Shown piece by piece: positions 1 through 9,078 of a DNA stretch of 64,000 nt. Within the stretch, counting starts at the first letter, position 1. Each line of letters begins with the position of its first letter. This DNA comes from Vibrio metoecus (lineage in GTDB: Bacteria; Pseudomonadota; Gammaproteobacteria; Enterobacterales; Vibrionaceae). A program made the translations under genes and the position numbers. The notes beneath the pieces are model-generated. The model was given only the letters and a program-made list of their open reading frames with translations, ran no database searches and had not been told where the DNA came from. The stretch covers positions 1,798,001-1,862,000 of the forward strand of contig NZ_CP035686.1 in the NCBI RefSeq assembly GCF_009665255.1, written 5' to 3'.

Positions 1-661
1 TTAACGAACTCACTTCAGACTGGACTTCAGATAACATGACTCGCAGCGTATGGTTTTTCTCTTCCAACGCCATCACTTCAGTCTCTGAATTAACTGGCTT
101 AACCGCGTTCTTAATCTCAGGGGCTGGTTTTTCTTCTACTTTGGGTTGAGGGGCAACCTCAGGTTGTGTTTGAGCGACTTCCTGCACTTTAGGTGGAGCA
201 GCGGGACGAACAGGCACAGCAGGTGCCACTGGTGTTTGGTTTAATTTCGCTTGGTGAGCAGCCATGATATTGACTGCTTCTTGGTTACTATTACGGCTAA
301 TTTGCGCTAATGACGGTACGCGTAATGTACTACCAGGGATCAGAGTATGGATATTTTGATTCTCAAACGCTTGTGGATTGAGCTGATAAATCGCCAGTAA
401 CGTCTGCTGTACCGTCACACTGGGAGACGGTCTTAATTGAGTCGCGATTGACCACAAGGTCTGATTTTCCGTTGTCGGGCCGAAAAATTTACCGGGTTCG
501 CTATTGGCCGAATTACGAACAATATTTTCACTGTATTGAGGCGTAGGTTGAACTTGGCCATTAGGACCAACAAGACGAATGCTTTCTGCACTGACGAAAG
601 AAATCTGAGTCACGACCATCACTGCGACAGGCAGTAGTAGTCGTTGGAAAAATCGACGCAT
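1..661 (-). CDS. hubP: HubP/FimV-family polar landmark protein, N-terminal part (cut by window edge)
   Basis: Only the first 220 codons are in the window; the reading frame stays open to base 1. The protein starts MRRFFQRLLLPVAVMVV, a signal-peptide-like N-terminus, followed by a FimV-type region and a LysM-like segment at about residues 65-115 (LWSIATQLRP, then LIPGSTLRVPSL). A proline-, alanine- and valine-rich linker follows, then a coiled-coil-like stretch at the edge. In Vibrio, HubP is a transmembrane pole organiser that binds peptidoglycan through LysM and recruits ParA1, FlhG and chemotaxis factors. The position next to glnS fits V. cholerae hubP. The large acidic cytoplasmic repeats expected for HubP lie outside the window, so FimV is an equivalent name. 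Confidence 0.85.
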   Translation of the reverse strand, partial: MRRFFQRLLLPVAVMVVTQISFVSAESIRLVGPNGQVQPTPQYSENIVRNSANSEPGKFFGPTTENQTLWSIATQLRPSPSVTVQQTLLAIYQLNPQAFENQNIHTLIPGSTLRVPSLAQISRNSNQEAVNIMAAHQAKLNQTPVAPAVPVRPAAPPKVQEVAQTQPEVAPQPKVEEKPAPEIKNAVKPVNSETEVMALEEKNHTLRVMLSEVQSEVSSL

Positions 662-840
662 AAAAGGCTCAGTATGTGCTTTGAATTTTGAAGTACGGAG
701 ATTGGTTAAATATATCGGATCCTTCCAGCAAAACTATAGACTGGCTGGCAAAAAATGTGTCACGACCGGAATAATCGCAGGAATCTCACACAAATTTCAG
801 CCCTAGCGTGAAGCAAACCCATTTTCACGCGACTAAAAAT

Positions 841-864
841 AAAGCCAGCACTCTGGCTGGCTTT
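841..864 (-). terminator. Rho-independent terminator of glnS
   Basis: The arms AAAGCCAG and CTGGCTTT form an 8-base-pair stem. On the minus strand it is followed by a T-rich stretch. It sits 23 bases past the glnS stop. Confidence 0.8.
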
Positions 865-886
865 ATCAATAGTGATCCTTTTCGAC

Positions 887-2557
887 TTATTCTTCGTCGA
901 TTTTTGCCCAACTATCACGCAGGCCAACAGTACGGTTAAACACCAATGCTTGCGCACTAGAGTCTTTGCTGTCTGCACAGAAATAACCCATACGCTCAAA
1001 TTGGTAACCAAACTCAGGTTGAGCAGCAACAAGGCTTGGTTCTACGTAACCTTGAACTTTCACCAGGGATTCAGGGTTAATCGTTTCTGCAAAGTTATCT
1101 GCCGCACCTGGATTAGGTACAGTGAACAGACGCTCGTAGAGACGAAACTCTGCTGAAACACCTTTTTCAGCGGATACCCAGTGAATCACACCTTTCACTT
1201 TGCGACCATCAGCTGGGTTTTTACCCAAAGTTTCAGGATCGTATGAGCAGAAAATAGTAGTGATATTGCCTTGCTCATCTTTCTCAATGCGCTCAGCTTT
1301 CACCACATAGGCACCACGTAGGCGGACTTCTTTGCCAAGCACAAGACGTTTGTATTTCTTATTCGCTTCTTCGCGGAAGTCTTCACGCTCAATCCACAAT
1401 TCACGAGTGAATGGCACTTCACGCTCGCCCATCTCAGGTTTATTTGGATGGTTAGCAATGGTGAGTGTTTCTACAGTGTCGGCCGCGAAGTTTTCAATCA
1501 CAACTTTAACCGGATCCAGCACTGCCATAGCACGAGGTGCATTTTCGTTGAGATCATCACGAATGCACGATTCAAGCGCACTGAACTCAATCATGTTTTC
1601 TTGTTTGGTTACACCAATGCGCTTACAAAACTCGCGGATTGCGCTTGGTGTGAAACCACGACGACGTAGGCCAGAAATGGTCGGCATACGTGGGTCATCC
1701 CAACCATTGACCAGTTTTTCAGTCACTAGCTGGTTCAGCTTACGTTTTGACATCACCGTATATTCGAGATTCAAACGGCTGAATTCATACTGACGTGGAT
1801 GGCACGGAATCGTAATGTTATCCAAAACCCAATCGTACAGACGACGGTTGTCTTGGAATTCCAAAGTACAAATAGAGTGCGTAATACCTTCGAGCGCATC
1901 AGAAATACAGTGTGTGAAATCGTACATCGGATAAATGCACCATTTGTCACCGGTTTGGTGATGCTCTGCAAAGCGCACACGATAAAGCACTGGATCACGC
2001 ATCACAATGAAAGAAGATGCCATATCGATCTTCGCACGTAAGCAGGCTTTACCCTCTTCAAATTCTCCCGCACGCATTTTTTCAAACAGCGCTAAGTTTT
2101 CTTCTACGCTGCGATCGCGGTATGGGCTGTGCTTACCAGGCTCAGTTAACGTGCCGCGATATTCACGAATTTGTTCTGGCGTAAGCTCATCAACATACGC
2201 TAAGCCTTTTTGAATCAGTTCTACAGCGTATTCGTAAAGCTTGTCAAAATAGTCAGATGAGTAACACACATCACCCGACCATTCAAAACCAAGCCAAGTC
2301 ACATCTTTTTTGATCGACTCAACGTATTCAAGGTTTTCTTTTTCTGGGTTTGTATCATCAAAACGCAGGTTACACTGCCCCTGATAATCCTGAGCAATAC
2401 CAAAATTCAGACAGATTGACTTGGCGTGACCGATGTGCAGATAACCATTCGGCTCCGGAGGGAAACGAGTATGCACGGTCGTGTGTTTACCATCCGCAAG
2501 ATCTTTATCGATAATTTGGCGGATGAAGTTCGATGGACGAGCCTCAGCTTCACTCAT
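887..2557 (-). CDS. glnS: Glutamine--tRNA ligase
   Basis: Class I aminoacyl-tRNA synthetase that charges tRNA(Gln) with glutamine in the cytoplasm. The 556-residue length is that of the enterobacterial enzyme, and the sequence tracks E. coli GlnS closely from MSEAEARP to the end. The class I signature HIGH is at residues 41-44 (PPEPNGYLHIGH), and the KMSKS-type loop appears as VMSKRK near residue 270. The C-terminal half holds the two anticodon-binding beta-barrels. It is a single gene with its own terminator; its promoter must lie in the 240 bases before it, which also hold the nagE terminator. Confidence 0.97.
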   Translation of the reverse strand: MSEAEARPSNFIRQIIDKDLADGKHTTVHTRFPPEPNGYLHIGHAKSICLNFGIAQDYQGQCNLRFDDTNPEKENLEYVESIKKDVTWLGFEWSGDVCYSSDYFDKLYEYAVELIQKGLAYVDELTPEQIREYRGTLTEPGKHSPYRDRSVEENLALFEKMRAGEFEEGKACLRAKIDMASSFIVMRDPVLYRVRFAEHHQTGDKWCIYPMYDFTHCISDALEGITHSICTLEFQDNRRLYDWVLDNITIPCHPRQYEFSRLNLEYTVMSKRKLNQLVTEKLVNGWDDPRMPTISGLRRRGFTPSAIREFCKRIGVTKQENMIEFSALESCIRDDLNENAPRAMAVLDPVKVVIENFAADTVETLTIANHPNKPEMGEREVPFTRELWIEREDFREEANKKYKRLVLGKEVRLRGAYVVKAERIEKDEQGNITTIFCSYDPETLGKNPADGRKVKGVIHWVSAEKGVSAEFRLYERLFTVPNPGAADNFAETINPESLVKVQGYVEPSLVAAQPEFGYQFERMGYFCADSKDSSAQALVFNRTVGLRDSWAKIDEE

Positions 2558-2745
2558 CTATAGCACCTCAAAATTCATTTAGTATTGTCAGAAAGCGTTT
2601 CTTGTTTTCACGCAGCAAAGGCTAGAAAACAGAAAATATTGCCGCTAATCATCCACAATTCTTGCGTTTGGCACAATAAAAAGTATGGATTTCTTGCGAT
2701 TATTTCTATGGTTCGGTGGTTATATCGCCAGTTCTAAATAAGTAA

Positions 2746-2771
2746 AAAGCCTCCGCTTTCGCGAAGGCTTT
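2746..2771 (-). terminator. Rho-independent terminator of nagE
   Basis: The stem AAAGCCT/AGGCTTT has an inner CGC/GCG pairing and is followed on the minus strand by TTTTTACTTATTT. It lies 25 bases after the nagE stop. Confidence 0.8.
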
Positions 2772-2796
2772 GATTATGGCTAGAGTATGATTGCGA

Positions 2797-4368
2797 TTAT
2801 GGCAGTTTTACGGCTGACAAATCTTCGCTTGGGCTGATGGCTTTCATCTCACCCGCAACGATTTCAGCTAGAGGGCCAAGGATAACTTGTAAGTTATTCT
2901 CACCCAATTTCACTACGCCTTTCGCGCCAAGTTTCTTCAGAACCACTTCGTCAGCAACAGAACGATCTTTCAGAGTCAGACGTAGACGAGTGATACAAGC
3001 ATCAATAGAAGTCAGGTTTTCATGACCACCCAGTGCTTTCAAGTATTGACGAGCTAGATCGCCTTTCACTGCATCGCCTGAGTCAGTCTCAGTTGCAACT
3101 TCTTCATCTTCACGACCTGGTGATTTCAGATTGAATGCACGAATCGCGAAAGAGAAAGTGAAGAAGTACAGAGCAAAGAATGCCAGACCAATGATGAACA
3201 GTGTAACTGGTTTGGTTGCTAGACCCCAGTTCAGCAGGAAGTCAATCAGACCTGCAGAGAAACCGAAACCGTGCAGTGTGCCAAACATGTTAGCAACAAC
3301 CAATGACAGACCAGTGAACACAGCGTGCATTGCATACAGAGCAGGAGCTAAGAATACAAACATGAACTCTAGAGGTTCTGTAATACCTGTTAGGAATGAA
3401 CAGAATGCTACAGAGAACAGAGCACCACCCACTTGGCTACGACGCTCAACTGGAGCGGCTAGGTACATAGCAAGTGCAGCACCTGGTAGACCAAACATCA
3501 TTACTGGGAAGAAGCCGTTCATGAATACCCCAGCGCTCTTATCGCCACCGAAGAAACGGTGTAGGTCGCCAGATTTAACCACTTCAGTCACTTCTTTAAT
3601 CACAGCTGTGATTTCAGGTGTTACGGCATTTTTAAACGCAAAAGTATGTTCTTGACCAACCACTAGAGTTTTCGCTAGAGCTGGATCCACACACAGTTTC
3701 TCGAGTGCAGGCAGAGCTTGGCCAGCCGCTTGAGCACCAGAAACTAGGATCTCTTGGCAAGTACCCATACCGAACCAGAAGTAAGAGTTCAGAACATGGT
3801 GCAGACCAACAGGGATCAGCGCGCGGTTAAGAGTACCGTAAACAAATTGACCAAGAGCGCCAGAAGTTGATACTGCATGAGCCAGAGCGTCTAAACCACC
3901 TTGAATTGAAGGCCAAACCACACCAGAAATAGCACCAGCAACCAGAGCAAACAAGCCAGCCATGATTGGCACTAAACGCTTACCAGCAAAGAACGCTAGC
4001 CATTCTGGCAGACGAGTAGTGTGGAATGCATTGTATGCGTGACCTGCAATGATACCCGCGAAGATACCACCAAAGAATGACATGTTGATTGAAGCATCAA
4101 TCGTTTTTGCTGTTGCAGTCAGAACAAAGTAAGCCACTGCGCCCGCAAGGCCAGCAGCGCCCGATCCATCTTTAGATAGACCGATAGCAATACCGAGACC
4201 AAACAATAGTGGCAGTTGGCTAAAGATTGCATCGCCCGCTGCTGCCATGAATGGAATGCCTAACAGGTCAGGTTGACCCAAACGAAGTAAGAGCGCCGCA
4301 ACGGGTAACGTCGCGATAGGCAGCATCAATGCTTTACCTAACTTTTGCGCATATCCAAGAATATTCAC
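2797..4368 (-). CDS. nagE: PTS N-acetylglucosamine transporter, fused IIC and IIB domains
   Basis: Inner-membrane permease that takes up GlcNAc and phosphorylates it to GlcNAc-6-P. Residues 1 to about 400 are the hydrophobic EIIC domain (MNILGYAQKLGKALMLPIA; GITEPLEFMFVFLAP). After a charged linker, residues about 440-515 are the EIIB domain, with the phospho-accepting cysteine in DACITRLRL. At 523 residues it lacks the C-terminal IIA domain that E. coli NagE carries, so phosphate must come from a separate IIA protein, most plausibly Crr at 35754-36263 (inference). It diverges from nagA-nagC, which degrade the product and regulate the genes. Confidence 0.93.
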   Translation of the reverse strand: MNILGYAQKLGKALMLPIATLPVAALLLRLGQPDLLGIPFMAAAGDAIFSQLPLLFGLGIAIGLSKDGSGAAGLAGAVAYFVLTATAKTIDASINMSFFGGIFAGIIAGHAYNAFHTTRLPEWLAFFAGKRLVPIMAGLFALVAGAISGVVWPSIQGGLDALAHAVSTSGALGQFVYGTLNRALIPVGLHHVLNSYFWFGMGTCQEILVSGAQAAGQALPALEKLCVDPALAKTLVVGQEHTFAFKNAVTPEITAVIKEVTEVVKSGDLHRFFGGDKSAGVFMNGFFPVMMFGLPGAALAMYLAAPVERRSQVGGALFSVAFCSFLTGITEPLEFMFVFLAPALYAMHAVFTGLSLVVANMFGTLHGFGFSAGLIDFLLNWGLATKPVTLFIIGLAFFALYFFTFSFAIRAFNLKSPGREDEEVATETDSGDAVKGDLARQYLKALGGHENLTSIDACITRLRLTLKDRSVADEVVLKKLGAKGVVKLGENNLQVILGPLAEIVAGEMKAISPSEDLSAVKLP

Positions 4369-4451
4369 CTTAAGTTCCCCCTATAGGATTTTTGTATAAT
4401 ATTAGGAGACTTTTTTTAGTCGCCCAATTTAGTCCTGGTCAGTTTATGACA

Positions 4452-4473
4452 TTAATTTTGCTCCGCAAATTAA
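4452..4473. promoter_or_regulatory. Candidate NagC operator on the nagE side
   Basis: A 22-base imperfect dyad with outer arms TTAATTT and AAATTAA. The spacing and AT-rich arms with a GC-containing core resemble NagC/Mlc-type operators. It lies about 85 bases before the nagE start, where NagC from the neighbouring gene would be expected to bind. The match to a consensus was judged by eye. Confidence 0.55.
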
Positions 4474-4485
4474 AACCTCATCATT

Positions 4486-4501
4486 TGTGATCCTAATCAC
4501 C
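4486..4501. promoter_or_regulatory. Candidate CRP (cAMP receptor protein) site
   Basis: TGTGA, six bases, then TCACC matches the CRP consensus TGTGA-N6-TCACA at nine of ten positions. It lies 12 bases from the NagC-like dyad, as expected for catabolite control of nagE. Confidence 0.65.
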
Positions 4502-4536
4502 AGAGCTATCAAGAACGAAAGGATTTTGCTAGCCAG

Positions 4537-4558
4537 ATCATAAAACTTATTTTATGAT
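4537..4558. promoter_or_regulatory. Perfect AT-rich palindrome, possible second operator
   Basis: The arms ATCATAAAA and TTTTATGAT are perfectly complementary around a 4-base centre. The position, between two divergent GlcNAc genes, suggests an operator, possibly a second NagC site. It could also form a cruciform or RNA hairpin. The protein that binds is not shown by the sequence. Confidence 0.45.
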
Positions 4559-4711
4559 GTAAAAAAACATTATTTAAGCGCTAATATCACAGCGTTTGTT
4601 GGTCAGACAGTCGCCGTGTTACACTATTAAGCAGAGTATTTTTAGCTTAAAGCATTGGTTTGAGCACCACTCAATGTGGATTGACCAAAACTTATTTTTA
4701 ACCGCAGTTTC

Positions 4712-4727
4712 TGTGGTCTTTTGCACA
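4712..4727. promoter_or_regulatory. Weaker CRP-like site on the nagA side
   Basis: TGTGG, six bases, then GCACA gives eight of ten CRP half-site matches. It sits about 125 bases before nagA and just overlaps the region upstream of a GATAAT -10-like hexamer. Confidence 0.35.
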
Positions 4728-4849
4728 ATAGATAATTCGCGACCTGATTGAAGTTAAGCCGCAAAGTGAAGCCACCCTACGCTTGGGTTGTAACCTTGTT
4801 TGAGTCGCTAAAATGAATCAAAAAATATCGACAAGAGGATTAGCTGATT

Positions 4850-5986
4850 ATGTATGCGCTAACTAACTGCAAGATCTTTACTGGCAATGATGTGCTAGTA
4901 AAACACGCGGTCATCATTAATGGTGAAACAATTGACGCGGTTTGCCCTGAGGAAATGTTGCCATCAGGTATTAAGATGGTCGACCTCAATGGCGCTAATC
5001 TCAGCCCTGGCTTTATCGATTTACAACTGAACGGTTGTGGCGGAGTCATGTTTAACGATGAAATTACCGCAGAAACCATCGACATCATGCACAAAGCTAA
5101 CTTAAAATCTGGTTGCACAAGCTTCCTTCCAACGCTTATCACATCATCAGATGAAAATATGCGTCAAGCGATTGATGCTGCGCGTGAATACCAAAGCCAA
5201 TACCCAAATCAATCACTCGGTTTGCATCTTGAAGGCCCTTATCTCAATGTAATGAAAAAAGGGATCCACAGCGTTGACTTCATCCGCCCTTCCGATGACG
5301 AGATGATTGAAACTATGTGCGCTAATCGCGACGTAATTGCAAAGGTGACTCTCGCTCCAGAAAACAACAAACCTGAACATATTGAAAAATTGGTTAAAGC
5401 AGGGATTGTCGTTTCAATTGGCCATACCAATGCAACTTATGCTGAAGCGCGTCAAAGCTTTGAATCCGGTATCACTTTTGCTACTCATTTATTTAATGCG
5501 ATGACACCAATGGTCGGCCGTGAACCGGGCGTGGTGGGGGCAATTTATGATACTCCAGATGTCTATGCAGGCATCATTGCTGATGGCTTCCATGTCGATT
5601 ACGCGAACATCCGAATTGCACATAAAATTAAAGGCGAAAAACTCGTATTAGTGACCGATGCCACAGCTCCTGCAGGCGCTGATATGGATTACTTTATTTT
5701 TGTCGGTAAGAAAGTATATTACCGAGATGGCAAATGTGTTGATGAAAATGGCACGCTTGGCGGTTCAGCCCTAACAATGATCGAAGCAGTTCAAAATACG
5801 GTTGAGCATGTCGGTATCGCTTTAGATGAAGCTCTGCGAATGGCTACTCTGTATCCAGCCAAAGCAATCGGTGTTGATGAAAAATTAGGTCGTATCAAAA
5901 AAGGTATGATCGCCAACCTGACTGTTTTTGATCGTGACTTCAACGTAAAAGCGACGGTAGTTAACGGACAATACGAGCAGAATTGA
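4850..5986 (+). CDS. nagA: N-acetylglucosamine-6-phosphate deacetylase
   Basis: Cytoplasmic metal-dependent amidohydrolase that removes acetate from GlcNAc-6-P to give glucosamine-6-P. The 378-residue protein shows the family landmarks: the conserved glutamate in HLEGPYLN, metal-ligand histidines in the GHTNATYAEA segment and the following ATHLFNAM, and the catalytic aspartate in LVTDATAPAG. A good ribosome site (AAGAGGAT) precedes the ATG. nagC follows almost at once, forming a nagA-nagC unit. The usual next enzyme, glucosamine-6-P deaminase NagB, is not in this window. Confidence 0.95.
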   Translation: MYALTNCKIFTGNDVLVKHAVIINGETIDAVCPEEMLPSGIKMVDLNGANLSPGFIDLQLNGCGGVMFNDEITAETIDIMHKANLKSGCTSFLPTLITSSDENMRQAIDAAREYQSQYPNQSLGLHLEGPYLNVMKKGIHSVDFIRPSDDEMIETMCANRDVIAKVTLAPENNKPEHIEKLVKAGIVVSIGHTNATYAEARQSFESGITFATHLFNAMTPMVGREPGVVGAIYDTPDVYAGIIADGFHVDYANIRIAHKIKGEKLVLVTDATAPAGADMDYFIFVGKKVYYRDGKCVDENGTLGGSALTMIEAVQNTVEHVGIALDEALRMATLYPAKAIGVDEKLGRIKKGMIANLTVFDRDFNVKATVVNGQYEQN

Positions 5987-5988
5987 TA

Positions 5989-7203
5989 ATGAATGGCGGA
6001 CAGATTGGTAACGTAGATTTAGTTAAACAGCTAAACAGTGCGGCGGTTTACCGCTTAATTGACCAACAAGGCCCAATCAGTCGGATTCAAGTCGCTGACG
6101 TAAGCCAACTGGCCCCAGCCAGTGTTACCAAGATTACCCGCCAGCTCCTTGAACGCGGCCTCATCAAAGAGGTCGCCCAACAAGCCTCTACTGGTGGTCG
6201 GAGGGCGATTTCATTGACCACCGAAGTCAAACCTTTCCATTCTATTGCGGTTCGCATTGGACGTGATTACATCCAACTAAGCCTTTATGATTTAGGCGGA
6301 AACTCCTTAATCGATGAGCATCATGAGTTTCACTACAACACTCAAGATGTGTTGATGTCGAGCCTGATAAAACAAATCAAACAGTTTATTCAGCAACACA
6401 CTCCAATCATTGATCAATTAATTGCCATTGGTGTTGCCCTTCCAGGTTTAGTGAATCCTGAGACTGGTGTGGTTGAATACATGCCGAATGTGGTAATCAA
6501 TGAATTGCCGCTCGGTGAAACCATTCGTGAAGAATTCCACGTTGAATGCTTTGTCGGTAACGATGTGCGAGGAATTGCTCTTGCTGAACACTACTTTGGT
6601 GCTAGCCAAGATTGCCAAGATTCGATTCTTGTCAGTGTGCATCGAGGCACGGGGGCTGGGATCATTGTTAACGGACAAGTATTTTTAGGCTATAACCGTA
6701 ACGTCGGTGAAATTGGCCACATCCAAATCGATCCATTAGGCGAACAGTGTCAATGTGGAAACTTTGGCTGTTTGGAAACGGTAGCAACAAACCCCGCCAT
6801 TATTTCACGAGTGAAAAAGCTTATTGCCCAAGGATATGAATCATCGCTATCAAACTTAGACACCATCACAATTGATGATGTTTGTGAACATGCTAATGCT
6901 GGTGATGAGCTTGCCAAACAAGCCTTAGTGCGAGTGGGCAATCAGTTAGGTAAGGCTATCGCTATCACGGTTAACCTGTTTAACCCACAAAAAATTGTGA
7001 TTGCCGGACAAATTACTGCCGCGAAGGAGATTGTTTTTCCTGCTATTCAGCGCAATGTAGAAAATCAGTCGTTAAAAACTTTCCATCAACATTTGCCCAT
7101 TGTCTCTTCGCAAGTCTACAAACAACCTACCATGGGGGCGTTTGCGATGATTAAGCGCGCGATGCTAAATGGGGTTCTGTTACAAAAATTGCTTGAAGAC
7201 TAA
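5989..7203 (+). CDS. nagC: NagC, ROK-family repressor of GlcNAc genes
   Basis: Transcription factor that senses GlcNAc-6-P. The N-terminal winged helix-turn-helix (SRIQVADVSQLAPASVTK) is followed by a ROK sugar-kinase-like domain with the zinc motif CQCGNFGCLE at about residue 247. I chose the ATG at 5989, giving 404 residues that begin MNGGQIGNVDLVKQLN as in E. coli NagC. A TTG two codons upstream overlaps the nagA stop and is less likely. Only two bases separate it from nagA, so translation is probably coupled. Likely targets in this window are nagE, nagA and the chitoporin-like gene. Confidence 0.94.
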   Translation: MNGGQIGNVDLVKQLNSAAVYRLIDQQGPISRIQVADVSQLAPASVTKITRQLLERGLIKEVAQQASTGGRRAISLTTEVKPFHSIAVRIGRDYIQLSLYDLGGNSLIDEHHEFHYNTQDVLMSSLIKQIKQFIQQHTPIIDQLIAIGVALPGLVNPETGVVEYMPNVVINELPLGETIREEFHVECFVGNDVRGIALAEHYFGASQDCQDSILVSVHRGTGAGIIVNGQVFLGYNRNVGEIGHIQIDPLGEQCQCGNFGCLETVATNPAIISRVKKLIAQGYESSLSNLDTITIDDVCEHANAGDELAKQALVRVGNQLGKAIAITVNLFNPQKIVIAGQITAAKEIVFPAIQRNVENQSLKTFHQHLPIVSSQVYKQPTMGAFAMIKRAMLNGVLLQKLLED

Positions 7204-7243
7204 GCATTTTCGCTAAGCTTAAGCAACTGATTGACCTATAATG

Positions 7244-7267
7244 ACGGTGGCATTTTTATGCCACCGT
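7244..7267 (+). terminator. Rho-independent terminator after nagC
   Basis: The stem ACGGTGGCA/TGCCACCGT with a 6-base loop is followed by TTTTTATT. It lies 40 bases after the nagC stop. Confidence 0.88.
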
Positions 7268-7296
7268 TTTTTATTATTAAATTAAGAACATAGCTC

Positions 7297-8883
7297 ATGG
7301 ATTTGATTCTTCTCTCAGCCGCATTTATCGCGGGTTTTATCGCGTTAAAGTGCCATTTACCGCCACTGGTTGGTTTTTTGATTGCTGGTTTTGCACTAAA
7401 TGCTTATGGATTTAGCAGTAATGACACCATTTCTCTGCTCGCAGATCTTGGGGTCACACTTCTTCTGTTCACTATCGGTCTAAAGCTCGAAGTCAAAACA
7501 TTACTCGCAAAAGAAATCTGGGCAGGTTCGACAATACATAACGTACTGTCTACTGCACTCTTTACTATTTTACTTCTTATTTTCAAGCAACTAGGCCTTG
7601 ATAGCTTAGCTGAACTTACTTTTGATAAACTCATTTTGATCAGCTTTGCTCTTTCTTTCTCTAGCACTGTCTTTGCAGTGAAATCGCTTCAAGAAAAGGG
7701 GGAAATGAATGCTACCTATGGCACATTGGCTATCGGCATTCTGGTCATGCAAGATATTTTTGCCGTTGTATTTCTAACTGCTTCGACAGGGAAACTGCCT
7801 GAGTGGTATGCCATCAGCCTATTTTTATTGCCCTTACTACGTCCGCTGTTTTATGAATTACTAGATTGGGTTGGCCATGGCGAAATGCTCGTTCTATTTG
7901 GTATTTTCTTCGCTCTTGTCGTGGGTGCGGGTTCATTTCAATTAGTCGGCATGAAACCTGATTTAGGAGCCTTAATCTTAGGTATGATGCTCGCGAGCCA
8001 CAAAAAAGCCTCCGAACTTTCCAAGGCCTTGTTTAATCTAAAAGAGCTGTTCTTGGTTTGCTTCTTTCTTAACATCGGGCTCTCGGCACAACCAACGACG
8101 ACAGGGATCATGTTGGCTCTATTGTTACTGCTTTTGTTGCCGATCAAAGGCGCACTCTATTTCTGGGTGATCCATCAGTTCCATTTTCGGGTTCGTACGT
8201 CTTTGCTCGCCTCACTGTCACTATTTAACTTCAGTGAGTTTGGCCTCATTGTTGGGGGGCTTGCATTTAAAATGGGCTGGATCAACAGTGATATTTTAGT
8301 CGCTCTGGCAGTTTCAGTACCGCTTTCATTTATTCTTGCGGCCCCCATTGAGCGTAAAGGCCATGCTATCTACCAACGCTCGGCGAAATGGTTAAAAGAA
8401 CAAGCTGCAGAGTCACTTCATACACGAGATCGTTTGATTGACCCTGGAGAGGCTCAAGTGTTGATTTTAGGGATGGGCCGAATTGGGCGCGGAGCTTACG
8501 AAGAGTTAAGAGCACGACATGGTGATATCTGCCTTGGCGTAGAAATCCGTGAAGATGCAGCACTAAGTCATCGTGAAGAGGGGCGCAATGTGATTTCTGG
8601 CGATGCAACTGACCCTGACTTTTGGGAGCGTATTTTTGATACAGGTAAAGTAAAACTCGTTCTTTTGGCCATGCCTCACCACCAGGCGAACCAAGTAGCT
8701 CTTGAACAATTGCAAAAACGCCAGTACCAAGGACAAATTGCAGCCATTGCAGAATATCCCGATCAGATAGACAGTTTACTTGAGCATGGTGCCCACGCTG
8801 CATTCAACATTTATAGTGAAGCAGGTACAGGTTTTGCCCGCCACGTGTGTGAACAACTAAAACCGAACTTTACAAGACGTTAA
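7297..8883 (+). CDS. KefC/YbaL-like monovalent cation:proton antiporter (CPA2 family)
   Basis: Inner-membrane protein of 528 residues. Residues 1 to about 355 are a string of about a dozen hydrophobic segments typical of the Na+/H+ exchanger fold of CPA2 transporters. From about residue 385 a cytoplasmic TrkA-N (RCK) domain follows, with a Rossmann motif in VLILGMGRIGRGAYEELRA. The family exports K+ or other monovalent cations in exchange for protons, often gated by nucleotide or thiol ligands. The exact ion cannot be read from sequence. The gene stands alone between two terminators. Confidence 0.85.
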   Translation: MDLILLSAAFIAGFIALKCHLPPLVGFLIAGFALNAYGFSSNDTISLLADLGVTLLLFTIGLKLEVKTLLAKEIWAGSTIHNVLSTALFTILLLIFKQLGLDSLAELTFDKLILISFALSFSSTVFAVKSLQEKGEMNATYGTLAIGILVMQDIFAVVFLTASTGKLPEWYAISLFLLPLLRPLFYELLDWVGHGEMLVLFGIFFALVVGAGSFQLVGMKPDLGALILGMMLASHKKASELSKALFNLKELFLVCFFLNIGLSAQPTTTGIMLALLLLLLLPIKGALYFWVIHQFHFRVRTSLLASLSLFNFSEFGLIVGGLAFKMGWINSDILVALAVSVPLSFILAAPIERKGHAIYQRSAKWLKEQAAESLHTRDRLIDPGEAQVLILGMGRIGRGAYEELRARHGDICLGVEIREDAALSHREEGRNVISGDATDPDFWERIFDTGKVKLVLLAMPHHQANQVALEQLQKRQYQGQIAAIAEYPDQIDSLLEHGAHAAFNIYSEAGTGFARHVCEQLKPNFTRR

Positions 8884-8886
8884 AAA

Positions 8887-8909
8887 ATAGGGCGAATCTC
8901 GCCCTATTG
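8887..8909 (+). terminator. Rho-independent terminator of the antiporter gene
   Basis: The stem AATAGGGCGA/TCGCCCTATT has a tiny loop and is followed by a pyrimidine-rich GCTTCTTTTC tail. Confidence 0.8.
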
Positions 8910-9078
8910 CTTCTTTTCTCACCATTTTTTAAAAAACATCCACCAAAAGCAAATTTAAGGTGGAAATTATTTAATCAAAATCTTTTTATTCAAAATAAAA
9001 CATAACAAAGGGTTGAAGTTTTTAATCAGAATGGCAAATTAAGTTCAACAGATTAAAAAACATTTAAAAGGATTTCAT

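Larger units (their letters stand above)
4369..4849. promoter_or_regulatory. Divergent nagE / nagA-nagC control region
   Basis: These 481 AT-rich bases between the two divergent starts contain at least three dyads (4452-4473, 4537-4558 and the CRP-like site at 4486-4501) and a second CRP-like site at 4712-4727. E. coli nagE-nagBA is controlled by looping between NagC operators plus CRP; multiple dyads on both sides of the centre would allow the same here. A fair nagA promoter could use a GATAAT -10 at 4731-4736. No convincing reading frame is present. Confidence 0.75.

Noticed and set aside
3131..3655. 174-codon frame opposite nagE, and similar long antisense frames inside other genes
   Set aside because: They are mirror frames of well-conserved coding regions with no ribosome sites or domains of their own.
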